A DNA stretch of 51,875 bases from a virus. Shown one piece after another: positions 45,388 to 51,875 of the stretch. The notes beneath the pieces were generated by a model, which saw nothing but the letters and a program-made list of their open reading frames with translations, searched no databases and was not told the DNA's origin. The stretch spans positions 1 to 51,875 of the IMG/VR virus record IMGVR_UViG_3300020109_000029. One strand, 5' to 3'. The first letter of the stretch is position 1; each line of letters opens with the position of its first letter. The position numbers and the translations under genes are program-made.

Positions 45388-46799
45388 GCCGCACCGCCGT
45401 AGCTGTAGCGAGGCGTGCCGCTGACCTGCTCCAGCGGCTTGGCGAGATTGCCGAACCGGGTCAGGTCGCTGTCGAACGCCAGATGCACCGTGCCGATGGG
45501 GCCGTGCCGCTGCTTGCCGACGATGACCTCGGCCTTGCCCATCACCTTGGACATGGCCTCCTGCCACTCGTAGTGTTTGGGGGTGTTTTCCGGCGGCTCG
45601 GTGCGGCCTAGGTAATACTCGTCGCGATAAACGAACATCACCACGTCGGCGTCCTGCTCGATCGATCCCGACTCGCGGAGATCGGACAGCATGGGGCGCT
45701 TATCCTCTCGGGCCTCGACCTGACGCGACAGTTGCGACAGGGCCAGGACCGGCACGTTCAGTTCCTTCGCTAGGGCCTTGAGCGCGCCGGTGATCTGGCT
45801 GACCTCCTGAACCCGATTGCCGCCCTTGCCGGCGTCCGTGGTGATGAGCTGAAGGTAGTCCACCACGATCAGGTCCAGCCCGGTCTTGCGGTGCTGGCGC
45901 CGGGCGCGGGCGCATAACTTGGCGATGTGGATTCCGCCGGTGTCGTCGATATGGATCGGCAGGGACCGGAAGTGGTCTCGCGCATCCTCGACAGACGAAA
46001 GCTCGTCGCGCCTGACCATGCCCTTGCGGAGCCGGTCGCCCGACACGTTGGCGAAGTCGGCAAGGGCGCGAAGGCCAAGTTGGCCCTTGCTCATTTCCAG
46101 CGAGGGGAAGAACACACGCGCGCCAGACTTGGCGGCGTTGATGGCGATGTTCAGGGCCAGGGCCGTCTTGCCCATCGAGGGCCGGCCGGCGAGGATCAAC
46201 AGGTCGGACGGGTGCAGCCCACCCAGCTTCTGGTCCAGGTCAACCAGACCCGTCGTGATTCCGGTCAGACGGCCATCGCGGGCGAAGGCGGCGCGGGCTT
46301 GCTCCGCCGCGTCGTCCAGAGCCTCCGCGAACGTGGCGACGGGGCGTTCCTTCGAACCGGTCTCGGCCAAGTCAAACAGGAGGGCCTCCGCTGCCGTGAG
46401 ATGGTCGGCCGCGGCGGATGTCGTATCGGGCGCCTGGGCTGCAATCTCACCGCCGATGCGGATCAGGTCACGTCGCAGGGCCAAGTCTATGACCTCGCGC
46501 GCATAGCCCGCCGCATTGGCCGAAGGGGGAGCGCGATCAACGAGGTCCGCGAGATAGCCGAGGCCGCCATATTGCTGGAAGGCGGGGTCGGATTGGAAGC
46601 TGCCGGAAAGAATGGTCGGGTCGGCAAGCGCGCCGGTCATGATGGCCGAGCGGATGGCGTCGTAGAGACGCTGGTGGAAGGGCTCGTAGAACATCGAGCC
46701 GACCAGACCCTCAGGAAGGCGCTCAAACACGCCGGCATCGAACATCAGACAGCCTAGCAGGGCCTGTTCGGCCTCTAGGTTATTGGGAAGGCCGCTCAC
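45384..46799 (-). CDS. dnaB: Replicative DNA helicase
   Basis: A 471-residue DnaB-type helicase. N-terminal domain: LPNNLEAEQALLGCLMFDAG, GYLADLVDRAPPSANAAGYA. C-terminal RecA-like motor: Walker A GRPSMGKTA (205-213), VFFPSLEMSKGQLGLRALAD, Walker B LDLIVVDYLQLI, QITGALKALAKELNVPVLAL, SQLSRQVEAREDKRPMLSDL, then RESGSIEQDADVVMFVYRDE. GTG 46799 is chosen by the GTGA overlap with the preceding stop. It works with the initiator just downstream, so the phage brings its own helicase. Confidence 0.93.
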   Translation of the reverse strand: MSGLPNNLEAEQALLGCLMFDAGVFERLPEGLVGSMFYEPFHQRLYDAIRSAIMTGALADPTILSGSFQSDPAFQQYGGLGYLADLVDRAPPSANAAGYAREVIDLALRRDLIRIGGEIAAQAPDTTSAAADHLTAAEALLFDLAETGSKERPVATFAEALDDAAEQARAAFARDGRLTGITTGLVDLDQKLGGLHPSDLLILAGRPSMGKTALALNIAINAAKSGARVFFPSLEMSKGQLGLRALADFANVSGDRLRKGMVRRDELSSVEDARDHFRSLPIHIDDTGGIHIAKLCARARRQHRKTGLDLIVVDYLQLITTDAGKGGNRVQEVSQITGALKALAKELNVPVLALSQLSRQVEAREDKRPMLSDLRESGSIEQDADVVMFVYRDEYYLGRTEPPENTPKHYEWQEAMSKVMGKAEVIVGKQRHGPIGTVHLAFDSDLTRFGNLAKPLEQVSGTPRYSYGGAA

Positions 46800-47026
46800 G
46801 GCTGCACATCCCACGCGAGGACGCGTATCTGGCCCACGACGGGGTCTTCCGGGTTTTGCTGCGCGGCGACGACCACGGCCTGACGAAGCACCTTGCGGGC
46901 GATTTCCGCCCGGCGGTGCTCGGGGAAGGCCCGGACGATCTGCTCAACCTCGCGACCGAGGCGGGCATATTCAGCCGCTTCGCTATGGGCGGGCTGGACA
47001 GGGAAGGGGGTTACGGTCGCGGTCAC
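46796..47026 (-). CDS. Small protein upstream of the helicase
   Basis: A 76-residue protein. GTG 47026 gives the GTGA overlap with the HNH stop. An ATG at 47152 in frame lies inside that gene and is not needed. After a Pro-rich start there are two helices: [20 protein letters not shown] and [20 protein letters not shown]. Function unknown; perhaps a helicase accessory protein, from context. Confidence 0.55.
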   Translation of the reverse strand: MTATVTPFPVQPAHSEAAEYARLGREVEQIVRAFPEHRRAEIARKVLRQAVVVAAQQNPEDPVVGQIRVLAWDVQP

Positions 47027-47439
47027 AGGCGGCTCCGCTCGCGAAAGGCGGCCGTTCGCAGCGCAGCGCATTTCCGGCAAACTCTCGTGACTCGCCCGCG
47101 CGATCGACCCTTCCCGAGGTTCGAGCCGGAAAGCTCGTGACCACGACGACATGAGGTCTTCAGGGTGTTTTGGTTTTCCCTCCGACCCTTCGAATCCATG
47201 TCGCGGACGTTGTCCCGCTGCAGCCCGACAAAAAGGTGGTCGGGGTTCACACAGGGCGGCGTGTCGCACTTGTGGCAAACCACGTGCCCGCTCGGGATGC
47301 TTCCGACAAATCGCTCGTAGAACAGACGATGAGCAAGCACCGAACGGACGCGACCGTAGCCGTCTTTGTTAGGCGCGCCCTCCCACAGCCAACATCCGGT
47401 ATTCGGATCTGCCTGGTAACGATTAAAGACGGGCGTCAT
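47023..47439 (-). CDS. HNH homing endonuclease in the replication block
   Basis: A 138-residue protein of HNH_3 type: [71 protein letters not shown], and a C-terminal zinc knuckle with [11 protein letters not shown] and CRKCAA. The catalytic His pair and Asn are visible. Overlaps both neighbours by four bases, so it is translated as part of the operon. Stop and start overlaps suggest long residence. Confidence 0.87.
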   Translation of the reverse strand: MTPVFNRYQADPNTGCWLWEGAPNKDGYGRVRSVLAHRLFYERFVGSIPSGHVVCHKCDTPPCVNPDHLFVGLQRDNVRDMDSKGRRENQNTLKTSCRRGHELSGSNLGKGRSRGRVTRVCRKCAALRTAAFRERSRL

Positions 47440-47597
47440 GCGCGCACCGCCTTTCCATCCCTGACGACGCAGTCCGAACCGGCCGGAATCTGTTCGGCGG
47501 CCACAGCCTGGCCCAACCCGCCGTCCGGCTTCCGATAGACGGTCAGGTATTGCTCATCCCGGCGGAGGGAGCAGGTGATTACGGTGGAGGGCTTCAT
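47436..47597 (-). CDS. Small 53-residue protein between HNH and GcrA-like genes
   Basis: A short minus-strand frame, ATG 47597 to TGA 47436, starting [20 protein letters not shown] and then [20 protein letters not shown]. It overlaps both neighbours by four bases (ATGA), the standard coupling in this operon, and fills the gap exactly. Predicted small beta protein. Function unknown. Confidence 0.7.
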   Translation of the reverse strand: MKPSTVITCSLRRDEQYLTVYRKPDGGLGQAVAAEQIPAGSDCVVRDGKAVRA

Positions 47598-48253
47598 GCG
47601 GCGTCCCTTCCCTCGTCCCAGATCGAGACGGGCTTGGCGTGCGGCACGCCCTTGCCGTTGCGCTCGTAATGGTCCTCGCGCTCGTGCCTCGTGTAGTAGA
47701 TCGCCTGGCTCTCGATGTGAGAGTAGGTTCCCAGCCGCGCGCCAGCTCTCGTCCGCTTCGGAGGGGCTTGATCGTATCCAACGGCCGCATGGCCGGCGCA
47801 GAACGAGCCGCGCGCGATCGGATTGCAGCAGGACTGGATCGCACCCCGCTCACCCAGGGGCCACTTGCACTCGCCAGCCCGCCGCTCCATCCATGGGCGC
47901 GCGTTGGGGCTCTCGACCTCGCTCAGTTCCACAGCGCGGATCGCCGCGTCTCTGGCCTCGCGGGCTTCACGGCGCTTCCTGGCGAGAGCCTCGCCCTCCG
48001 ACAGGGTCACATAGGCAACCTTCGGCGTTACTCGCTTCCGAGCGGCCTGCTTGTTACGGGTCGACGTGGCGGCCTTGGCGCGCTCGGGTCGGTCACGGTC
48101 CGTGTGCTTGAGGCGGTGGAGCTTGCCGATCACCGCATTGCGCGTGAACGATCCGCCAAGAGGTTTCAGGCCCCGGCTGATCTCGCTGGCGCTGCGGCCT
48201 TCCTTCCACCAGGTGACGGCCTGGGTGGTCAGGGCTTCGGTCCAGCCGCTCAC
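47594..48253 (-). CDS. gcrA: GcrA-family cell-cycle transcription regulator
   Basis: A 219-residue protein. Residues 3-50 match the GcrA DNA-binding domain (WTEALTTQAVTWWKEGRSAS, EISRGLKPLGGSFTRNAVIG then KLHRLKH). Residues 127-162 match the sigma70-binding zinc end (ECKWPLGERG, CNPIARGSFCAGHAAVGYDQ). Cellular GcrA activates promoters with CcrM-methylated GANTC by binding RNA polymerase. An extra 50-residue tail (YSHIESQAIYYTRHEREDHY) is not part of the cellular protein as I know it. GTG 48253 was chosen by the GTGA overlap. It could redirect host polymerase to phage promoters or link lysis/lysogeny to the cell cycle. Confidence 0.85.
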   Translation of the reverse strand: MSGWTEALTTQAVTWWKEGRSASEISRGLKPLGGSFTRNAVIGKLHRLKHTDRDRPERAKAATSTRNKQAARKRVTPKVAYVTLSEGEALARKRREAREARDAAIRAVELSEVESPNARPWMERRAGECKWPLGERGAIQSCCNPIARGSFCAGHAAVGYDQAPPKRTRAGARLGTYSHIESQAIYYTRHEREDHYERNGKGVPHAKPVSIWDEGRDAA

Positions 48254-48429
48254 CGCTTCACCCCCGCCGCAGTCGGCTTGAGGCTTTCGGTGCGGAGGCA
48301 CTTCACCGCATCATCGATTTGGCGAACCGCCTGCATGTCGCAGCGGGCGGCGGCGTTAGCGCGGAGCACCTTGGCGATGCGGGTGACGCCTTGGAGAGGG
48401 TCGCGGTCGGGGCGGCGGAACAGCAACAT
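48250..48429 (-). CDS. Small protein upstream of the GcrA homologue
   Basis: A 59-residue protein, ATG 48429, with MLLFRRPDRDPLQGVTRIAK and two helices (VLRANAAARCDMQAVRQIDD). It shares one base with the upstream stop and overlaps the GcrA-like start by four. No family recognised. Confidence 0.5.
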   Translation of the reverse strand: MLLFRRPDRDPLQGVTRIAKVLRANAAARCDMQAVRQIDDAVKCLRTESLKPTAAGVKR

Positions 48430-48617
48430 TAGCCCCGCTCCATCGCTTTGCGGTGAAGGCGAGCGACGGCCCACGCCATGATGGTGGCGCCGGCCGACTC
48501 CACACCCCATCCGAGGCGGTTAAGGCCCTTCCCGACCCAGAAGGCTGCCCAGGTGACGGGCGCGGCTCTCCATCTGGCGAACGCGTTCGCGCTCCCAGGT
48601 CCGTTGCTCTTGGACAC
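48429..48617 (-). CDS. Small hydrophobic protein, uncertain
   Basis: A 62-codon frame with GTG 48617, overlapping the upstream gene by 98 bases. It contains ANAFARWRAAPVTWAAFWVG and GVESAGATIMAWAVARLHRK, moderately hydrophobic helices. The large overlap lowers confidence, but the stop abuts the next ATG exactly, as for real genes here. A shorter form from an internal GTG is possible. Confidence 0.4.
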   Translation of the reverse strand: MSKSNGPGSANAFARWRAAPVTWAAFWVGKGLNRLGWGVESAGATIMAWAVARLHRKAMERG

Positions 48618-48912
48618 GGGTTTCTCTTTCGATGACGGTTTGCAGGTGTTCGGAGTAGGAGTGCCCGATCAGCTCTTTCCCGAGCTCGGCCCACAGCGCC
48701 CATCCCTCGGCTTGAACCACCTTCTCCAGGGTGGTGACCGACAGGTGGCCCTTGCGCAGGTTTTCCGCCGTGCCGGGGTCGATCCCATAGGTGCGGGCGA
48801 TCTGCTTGGCGGTCGAGTGACGCTGGTTCAGCAGAGACGCGAGCGCATCCGCCATCCGGCGCGGGAAAAGTTGACGATCGAGCGGCATGTATCCGGTCAG
48901 CTCCTGGGTCAT
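48520..48912 (-). CDS. Helix-turn-helix protein, first gene of the leftward arm
   Basis: A 130-residue protein. Residues 18-65 hold a helix-turn-helix (ADALASLLNQRHSTAKQIAR, TYGIDPGTAENLRKGHLS). A helical C terminus (HLQTVIERETRVQEQRTWER) may dimerise. Gene position suggests an early leftward regulator. Not closely like CI or Cro. Confidence 0.62.
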   Translation of the reverse strand: MTQELTGYMPLDRQLFPRRMADALASLLNQRHSTAKQIARTYGIDPGTAENLRKGHLSVTTLEKVVQAEGWALWAELGKELIGHSYSEHLQTVIERETRVQEQRTWERERVRQMESRARHLGSLLGREGP

Positions 48913-48965
48913 GAAGAAGACCTCAGGTGCAGCCGACAGGGCTTGCCGGGGTTGGAGACTAGAAG

Positions 48966-49145
48966 ATGGGCGAATTGATCAGCGTGGACTTCCGGGCAAG
49001 GAGGGTGCTGATCAGCCGCGACGAATGGCTGGCAGGGGCAAGGCGTTGCAGCGCCGAAGCCGACCGACAGCCGGAAGAGATTGCCGCCACGCTTAGGCGA
49101 TGTGCGGCCAAGTACAGACAGAAGGCGAAGGGAGCGGCGATCTGA
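48966..49145 (+). CDS. Short plus-strand gene facing away from the leftward arm
   Basis: A 59-residue frame from ATG 48966 to TGA 49143-49145: MGELISVDFRARRVLISRDE, then WLAGARRCSAEADRQPEEIA and a basic end. GGAG lies upstream in TTGGAGACTAGAAG. The gap to the divergent gene is only 53 bases. A GC-rich palindrome follows downstream, as expected of a terminator. Small and basic, unknown function. Confidence 0.5.
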   Translation: MGELISVDFRARRVLISRDEWLAGARRCSAEADRQPEEIAATLRRCAAKYRQKAKGAAI

Positions 49146-49171
49146 AAGGGTCGCCGTTTTCATTTGGCCCA

Positions 49172-49208
49172 CCCCGGCCGGGGTTAGGGGAGGGGTTCCC
49201 GGCCGGGG
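49172..49208. repeat. Two GC-rich palindromes between converging genes
   Basis: CCCCGGCCGGGG at 49172-49183 is a perfect 12-base palindrome, and CCCGGCCGGG follows at 49198-49207. They lie between the converging genes ending at 49145 and 49268. No T-run follows, so they are not classic intrinsic terminators. They could form hairpins or a cruciform. Confidence 0.5.
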
Positions 49209-49267
49209 GTCCAGCGCGCTTATCCTGCCAAGGGGTCGGCGCGATCTGGTGGGGGAGGGAAGCACGC

Positions 49268-49468
49268 TTAGGCCGCCTTATCCGCGGCAGTTCGCCGGGG
49301 CTTCTCGGGCATGGGCCAGGCCGAAACCGGAATGCCCAGCTTTTCCTCGATCTCGCGTGCTTTCTTCAGCGAGGGCGAGCGATAGCCATTTGCCAGATCG
49401 TAGGAGTAGCCGACGGCGACGCCGATCGATTGAAGCCGTTGCGCGATGGAAGGTTGCTGTTCCGCCAT
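49268..49468 (-). CDS. Cro-like small regulator
   Basis: A 66-residue protein, ATG 49468, with a Cro/XRE-like HTH: SIAQRLQSIGVAVGYSYDLA, NGYRSPSLKKAREIEEKLGI, then PVSAWPMPEKPRR. It is divergent from the XRE repressor across the operators. No Shine-Dalgarno is visible upstream, and a -10-like sequence lies about six bases before the ATG, so the mRNA may be leaderless. It is likely the antagonist of the repressor. Confidence 0.68.
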   Translation of the reverse strand: MAEQQPSIAQRLQSIGVAVGYSYDLANGYRSPSLKKAREIEEKLGIPVSAWPMPEKPRRTAADKAA

Positions 49469-49477
49469 GCGCGATAA

Positions 49478-49561
49478 ATCGCAGAATGCGAGGAATGTTG
49501 CAAGCCCTGTTCCTCGCACAATCGTCGGCGACGCGAAAAGCCGTTCATCGCAAAATGTGCG
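49478..49561. promoter_or_regulatory. Three operator-like palindromes between Cro-like and repressor genes
   Basis: Sites at 49478-49492 (ATCGCAGAATGCGAG), 49513-49527 (CTCGCACAATCGTCG) and 49547-49561 (ATCGCAAAATGTGCG) fit the consensus CTCGCAaAATGCGAG. Starts are 35 and 34 bases apart. The outer sites lie just before the two divergent start codons. This is the plan of lambda OR, with three sites between cI and cro. Confidence 0.8.
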
Positions 49562-49562
49562 G

Positions 49563-49889
49563 ATGCCGAGACCATCAGTAAAAGCCGCCGCCAACCACCT
49601 TAGGGCCTGGCGCGAATTCCGTCACCTGACCCAAGACGATCTGGCGGCCGAGGTTGGCACAGCCGGCAATGTGATCGGCCTGCTTGAAAGCGGCGAGCGC
49701 GGGCTTTCGCAGAAGTGGCTCAACAAACTCGCCCCGGCGCTCGGAACAACGCCCGGCTTCCTATTGGACCACGACCCAAACGATCTTCCCACGGCCGTAC
49801 TTGATGTTTGGGCCGCTATTCCTGACGAAAATCGGGCTCAGGCTCTAGCGGTCCTGGAAACCTTCAAGCGGACGGGGACTAACGGATGA
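49563..49889 (+). CDS. XRE-family phage repressor (CI-like)
   Basis: A 108-residue protein. Residues 10-65 are an XRE helix-turn-helix: LRAWREFRHLTQDDLAAEVG, TAGNVIGLLESGERGLSQKW, LNKLAPALGTTPGFLL. There is no LexA-type peptidase domain, so induction would not go through RecA self-cleavage. ATG 49563 follows the third operator directly without a Shine-Dalgarno; a leaderless mRNA, as for lambda cI, is possible. It overlaps the next ATG by four bases. Confidence 0.8.
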   Translation: MPRPSVKAAANHLRAWREFRHLTQDDLAAEVGTAGNVIGLLESGERGLSQKWLNKLAPALGTTPGFLLDHDPNDLPTAVLDVWAAIPDENRAQALAVLETFKRTGTNG

Positions 49890-50281
49890 TCGAGGCCATA
49901 GCAGCCATCGCTCTGCAATCCGCGCTCCAGCGAGACGCGCCTCAGCTTATCCAGCAGGCCGCAGACCACGTGTTCGAGTCGACCGAGCGGCTGGCGTTCA
50001 TGATCGGAAAGTGCTCGGCCGTCTTGCCGACAGGTGGGTCTCTTCCGTCCGTTCTGGGCGTTGGCGAGCCCCTGGCGGAGCTGGGAAGCCGAGAGATCAA
50101 CGACGGCGTTGCGGAGATAGCGGCCATTGCTTACGCCGAAGGGCTTAGCGAAGCCGATGATAAAGCCCTGACCATTCGCGGCTGCGCGGCGGACATCAAC
50201 GACGCCGCCGCTGAGGCTCGCGTCCATGCCGATGGCATTCTGAGCCTGGCCGAGACGATTGAGCGCGACGCCCGCGACTAA
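49886..50281 (+). CDS. Protein co-transcribed with the repressor
   Basis: A 131-residue acidic, Ala-rich protein. It contains helices IEAIAAIALQSALQRDAPQL and LAFMIGKCSAVLPTG, then NDGVAEIAAIAYAEGLSEAD. Fused to the repressor stop by an ATGA overlap, so made with it in the lysogen. This suggests a lysogenic role such as superinfection control. Not recognised. Confidence 0.55.
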   Translation: MIEAIAAIALQSALQRDAPQLIQQAADHVFESTERLAFMIGKCSAVLPTGGSLPSVLGVGEPLAELGSREINDGVAEIAAIAYAEGLSEADDKALTIRGCAADINDAAAEARVHADGILSLAETIERDARD

Positions 50282-50297
50282 GGCCTTAGGAGGCGTA

Positions 50298-50522
50298 ATG
50301 AGTGATCAACGTCCACCGGACGACCAGGTCGTGACATGGGGCGAGCTACGCGCGGTTGTGGCCCTTAGCACCCAGTATCACATGCACCTGATGCTTATGT
50401 CACTGTCGGGAATGTTGCCCGGAGATAAGGGGCGCGAACAGAACGAGCAGTCCACAAGGGCGATAGAGGCCCTCGGAAAAGAGCTTGAACGCATCGCACC
50501 AGGGTCGACCGGTGCAAAGTGA
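50298..50522 (+). CDS. Small lysogenic-region protein
   Basis: A 74-residue protein with a strong TTAGGAGGCG before ATG 50298. It has VVTWGELRAVVALSTQYHMH, LMLMSLSGMLPGD and a charged helix at the end. No family recognised. It overlaps the next gene by 11 bases if that starts at GTG 50512. Confidence 0.5.
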   Translation: MSDQRPPDDQVVTWGELRAVVALSTQYHMHLMLMSLSGMLPGDKGREQNEQSTRAIEALGKELERIAPGSTGAK

Positions 50523-50814
50523 TCTCGTAAACCTCGCCGCCCTTCGTCGCCTGCAAGAGGCATTGAAATCCGGCGACGGTGGGCCCACAATTGATGGCAT
50601 GGAAGAGCGCGTCACCCGCCTAGAGACGCATTTTGAATACGTCCGGCGCGACCTGGACGACATCAAAACCTCGCTCAAGAAGCTCGACGAGCTCCCGACG
50701 AAGCGTGACCTCGCCAACTACTGGATCGCGAGCATCACCGTCGGACTGGCCATTCTCGCCATCACCGTCGGCGGCATAGTCGGCGGCCTCGCTTGGCTTG
50801 ATCGCGTTACCTAA
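50512..50814 (+). CDS. Coiled-coil protein with C-terminal membrane anchor
   Basis: A 100-residue protein from GTG 50512 (ATG 50599 would give a shorter form, MEERVTRLETHFEYVRRDLD). A coiled coil precedes one membrane span at the end (ANYWIASITVGLAILAITVG and GIVGGLAWL). Proteins of this layout are frequent in phages beside repressors or lysis genes. Superinfection exclusion is one possibility. Confidence 0.6.
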   Translation: MQSDLVNLAALRRLQEALKSGDGGPTIDGMEERVTRLETHFEYVRRDLDDIKTSLKKLDELPTKRDLANYWIASITVGLAILAITVGGIVGGLAWLDRVT

Positions 50815-51080
50815 GCCGCGTGGTGCATCCAGTCCTGGCGCTCGTCGTCGGATAGCGGCGGGACCGCGCCAAACGTCTCGAGCATGACCGGCTCTTCCCA
50901 GAGATCCTCATCTGGATGACCCTGGACCGAGAATATCGCTACGCCAGCGTTCCCGGTCAGTAGCGCCTCAGCACCGCGCCGCGCGCGCTCCTCAGTGTGG
51001 AAGCGGTAAACCTCGCCCCCGACTAGGCGGTGTCCGCGCGCCCAGAACGCTTGAGCGCAGTAGATCGTTTTCCGGGCCAT
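50811..51080 (-). CDS. Small minus-strand protein, unknown
   Basis: An 89-residue protein, ATG 51080 with GAGG upstream in the sequence AAGGAGGCC. Features: YCAQAFWARGHRLVGGEVYR, FHTEERARRGAEALLTGNAG, VAIFSVQGHPDEDLWEEPVM. It is a compact alpha/beta fold of a kind seen in phage hypothetical genes. Its stop shares bases with the stop of the converging gene. It faces away from the operators at 51150. Confidence 0.6.
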   Translation of the reverse strand: MARKTIYCAQAFWARGHRLVGGEVYRFHTEERARRGAEALLTGNAGVAIFSVQGHPDEDLWEEPVMLETFGAVPPLSDDERQDWMHHAA

Positions 51081-51149
51081 TTGGCCTCCTTCCCATCACC
51101 GCCGTGAGCATGGACTGCGCCTACGACAAAATCGGTCGCACGATAAAAC

Positions 51150-51198
51150 CTCGCAAAATGCGATTTTTTGTGTTGCGCCATTCCTCGCAAAATGCGAG
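51150..51198. promoter_or_regulatory. Two operator-like palindromes before the rightward early gene
   Basis: CTCGCAAAATGCGAT (51150-51164) and CTCGCAAAATGCGAG (51184-51198) match the consensus of the immunity region, and their starts are 34 bases apart, the same interval. The second is a near-perfect palindrome and sits 33 bases before the GTG at 51232. They should let the repressor silence the rightward early operon. I could not identify clear -35 and -10 boxes. Confidence 0.8.
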
Positions 51199-51231
51199 TG
51201 TCATCCCATCGAACGAGATGGAGCCGACCCA

Positions 51232-51875
51232 GTGGCAAGCCCAACCCTTTCCCTAGTGACCACGGCCCAAGAAGCCGCCGAGCGCTACAATGCCTTCCTC
51301 GCCAGTGATGCGCTGATTCAGAACGGCTGGCATGACGAACAGGACGGCCGACAGCTAGCCTGCGCCCTGGGCGTCCTCGGGGAGGAGGTCGAGGGGGCTA
51401 AAGATTGTCCTGCCACGGTCATGCCGCGCTGGCTGGCGCAGATGGTTCCGGGCTTCTTCGACTGCCAACGGTTTGAGGACGCGAAGGACTGGGGCCGGCG
51501 TTTCTACGAACAACTGGCCCGTCTTGGAGGCGACGTGCCGTTCAACGTCGTCCACGACTGGCAGGCCCATACGGTCGGACCCCTCGCTGTAGAGCTCGCC
51601 GAAAAGCGGGGTCGCGACGTCGAGCCTCACAAGGCCTTGGCCGAAATGCAGCGGAAGGCCCTCACCGGCCAGAAGTTCACTGCCGATGAGTGGCGCCCGA
51701 TCTTGAAGGACGCGTTTTACGACATCTACCTGTGTCGCTACGACGCCGACGCCGACGCCGACGCCAACGCCGACGCCGACGCCTACGCCTACGCCAACGC
51801 CAAAGCCGACGCCTACGCCTACGCCGACGCCAACGCCTACACCAACGCCGACGCCGACGCCTACGCCTAAGCCAA
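51232..51875 (+). CDS. N-terminal part of Ala-X repeat protein, first gene of the rightward arm
   Basis: Starts at GTG 51232 (MASPTLSLVTTAQEAAERYN). Residues 1-170 form a non-repetitive domain: NGWHDEQDGRQLACALGVLG, PRWLAQMVPGFFDCQRFEDA, DVPFNVVHDWQAHTVGPLAV and EWRPILKDAFYDIYLCRYD. From residue 171 the Ala-X repeat runs. A TAA at 51868-51870 interrupts it just before the window end, where bases of the hexamer pattern are missing, so it is probably an end artefact. The gene then continues at base 1. Function unknown. Confidence 0.7.
51744..51868 (+). repeat. Tandem GCCNAC hexanucleotide repeat, right end
   Basis: About twenty units of GCC-NAC, with Asp, Asn and Tyr codons and single Lys (AAA) and Thr variants. 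The segment from 51762 (Ala-Asn-Ala-Asp-Ala-Asp-Ala-Tyr) repeats a segment at 37-75. The hexamer register breaks in the last ten bases. Confidence 0.9.

Overview
The window reads as the complete genome of a temperate, non-contractile-tailed phage (lambda/HK97-like siphophage) of an alphaproteobacterium, probably Caulobacterales such as Caulobacter or Brevundimonas. The support is a GC-rich genome, a phage-borne homologue of the Caulobacter cell-cycle regulator GcrA, an integrase beside an intact attP-like copy of a tRNA-Ser 3' end, and a full set of head, tail, lysis, replication and immunity genes. The first and last bases both lie in the same (GCC NAC)n repeat and the same reading frame. The molecule is therefore circular or circularly permuted, and the linear break falls inside one gene (51232 to the end, then 1-156).

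The layout is two divergent arms starting from an immunity region at about 48.9-49.9 kb. It holds an XRE repressor (49563) facing a small Cro-like gene (49468) across three operator-like palindromes. Two further copies of the same operator, with the same 34-bp spacing, lie upstream of the rightward early gene at 51232. The rightward arm (51.2 kb, across the junction, to 13.9 kb) carries many small early genes with overlapping stops and starts. After these come a recombination set (Rad52-like annealing protein, SSB, coiled-coil protein, NinB) and a DNA-modification block (QueD-like T-fold protein, DpdA-like transglycosylase with a +1 frameshift, and a C5-cytosine methyltransferase with two other reading frames nested in it). 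The arm ends with a Lar-like protein, an excisionase, attP and the integrase, then a small ribbon-helix-helix/operator switch.

The leftward arm (48.9 kb down to 14.2 kb) is almost one continuous minus-strand series. It starts with regulators including the GcrA homologue, DnaB helicase, and a lambda O-like initiator whose gene contains iterons in all three frames (a candidate origin). A proteasome-like Ntn hydrolase follows, then small and large terminase, portal, protease/scaffold, decoration, capsid, connectors, tail tube, frameshifted tail chaperones, tape measure, tail tip, tailspike, a repeat-rich fibre, holin-like membrane proteins, an M15 endolysin and overlapping spanins. It ends in minus-strand terminators at about 14.0-14.1 kb, where the two arms converge.

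Inserted cargo interrupts the modules. There are six HNH-type nuclease genes, a plus-strand FkbM methyltransferase inside the tail module, and a secreted protein plus a large unknown protein between the tail chaperones and the tape measure. The most unusual points are the DNA hypermodification cluster with its apparent +1 frameshift, the methyltransferase gene that is open in two frames and hosts an HNH gene, the iteron-bearing initiator gene, and the regularly spaced operators at two distant loci.
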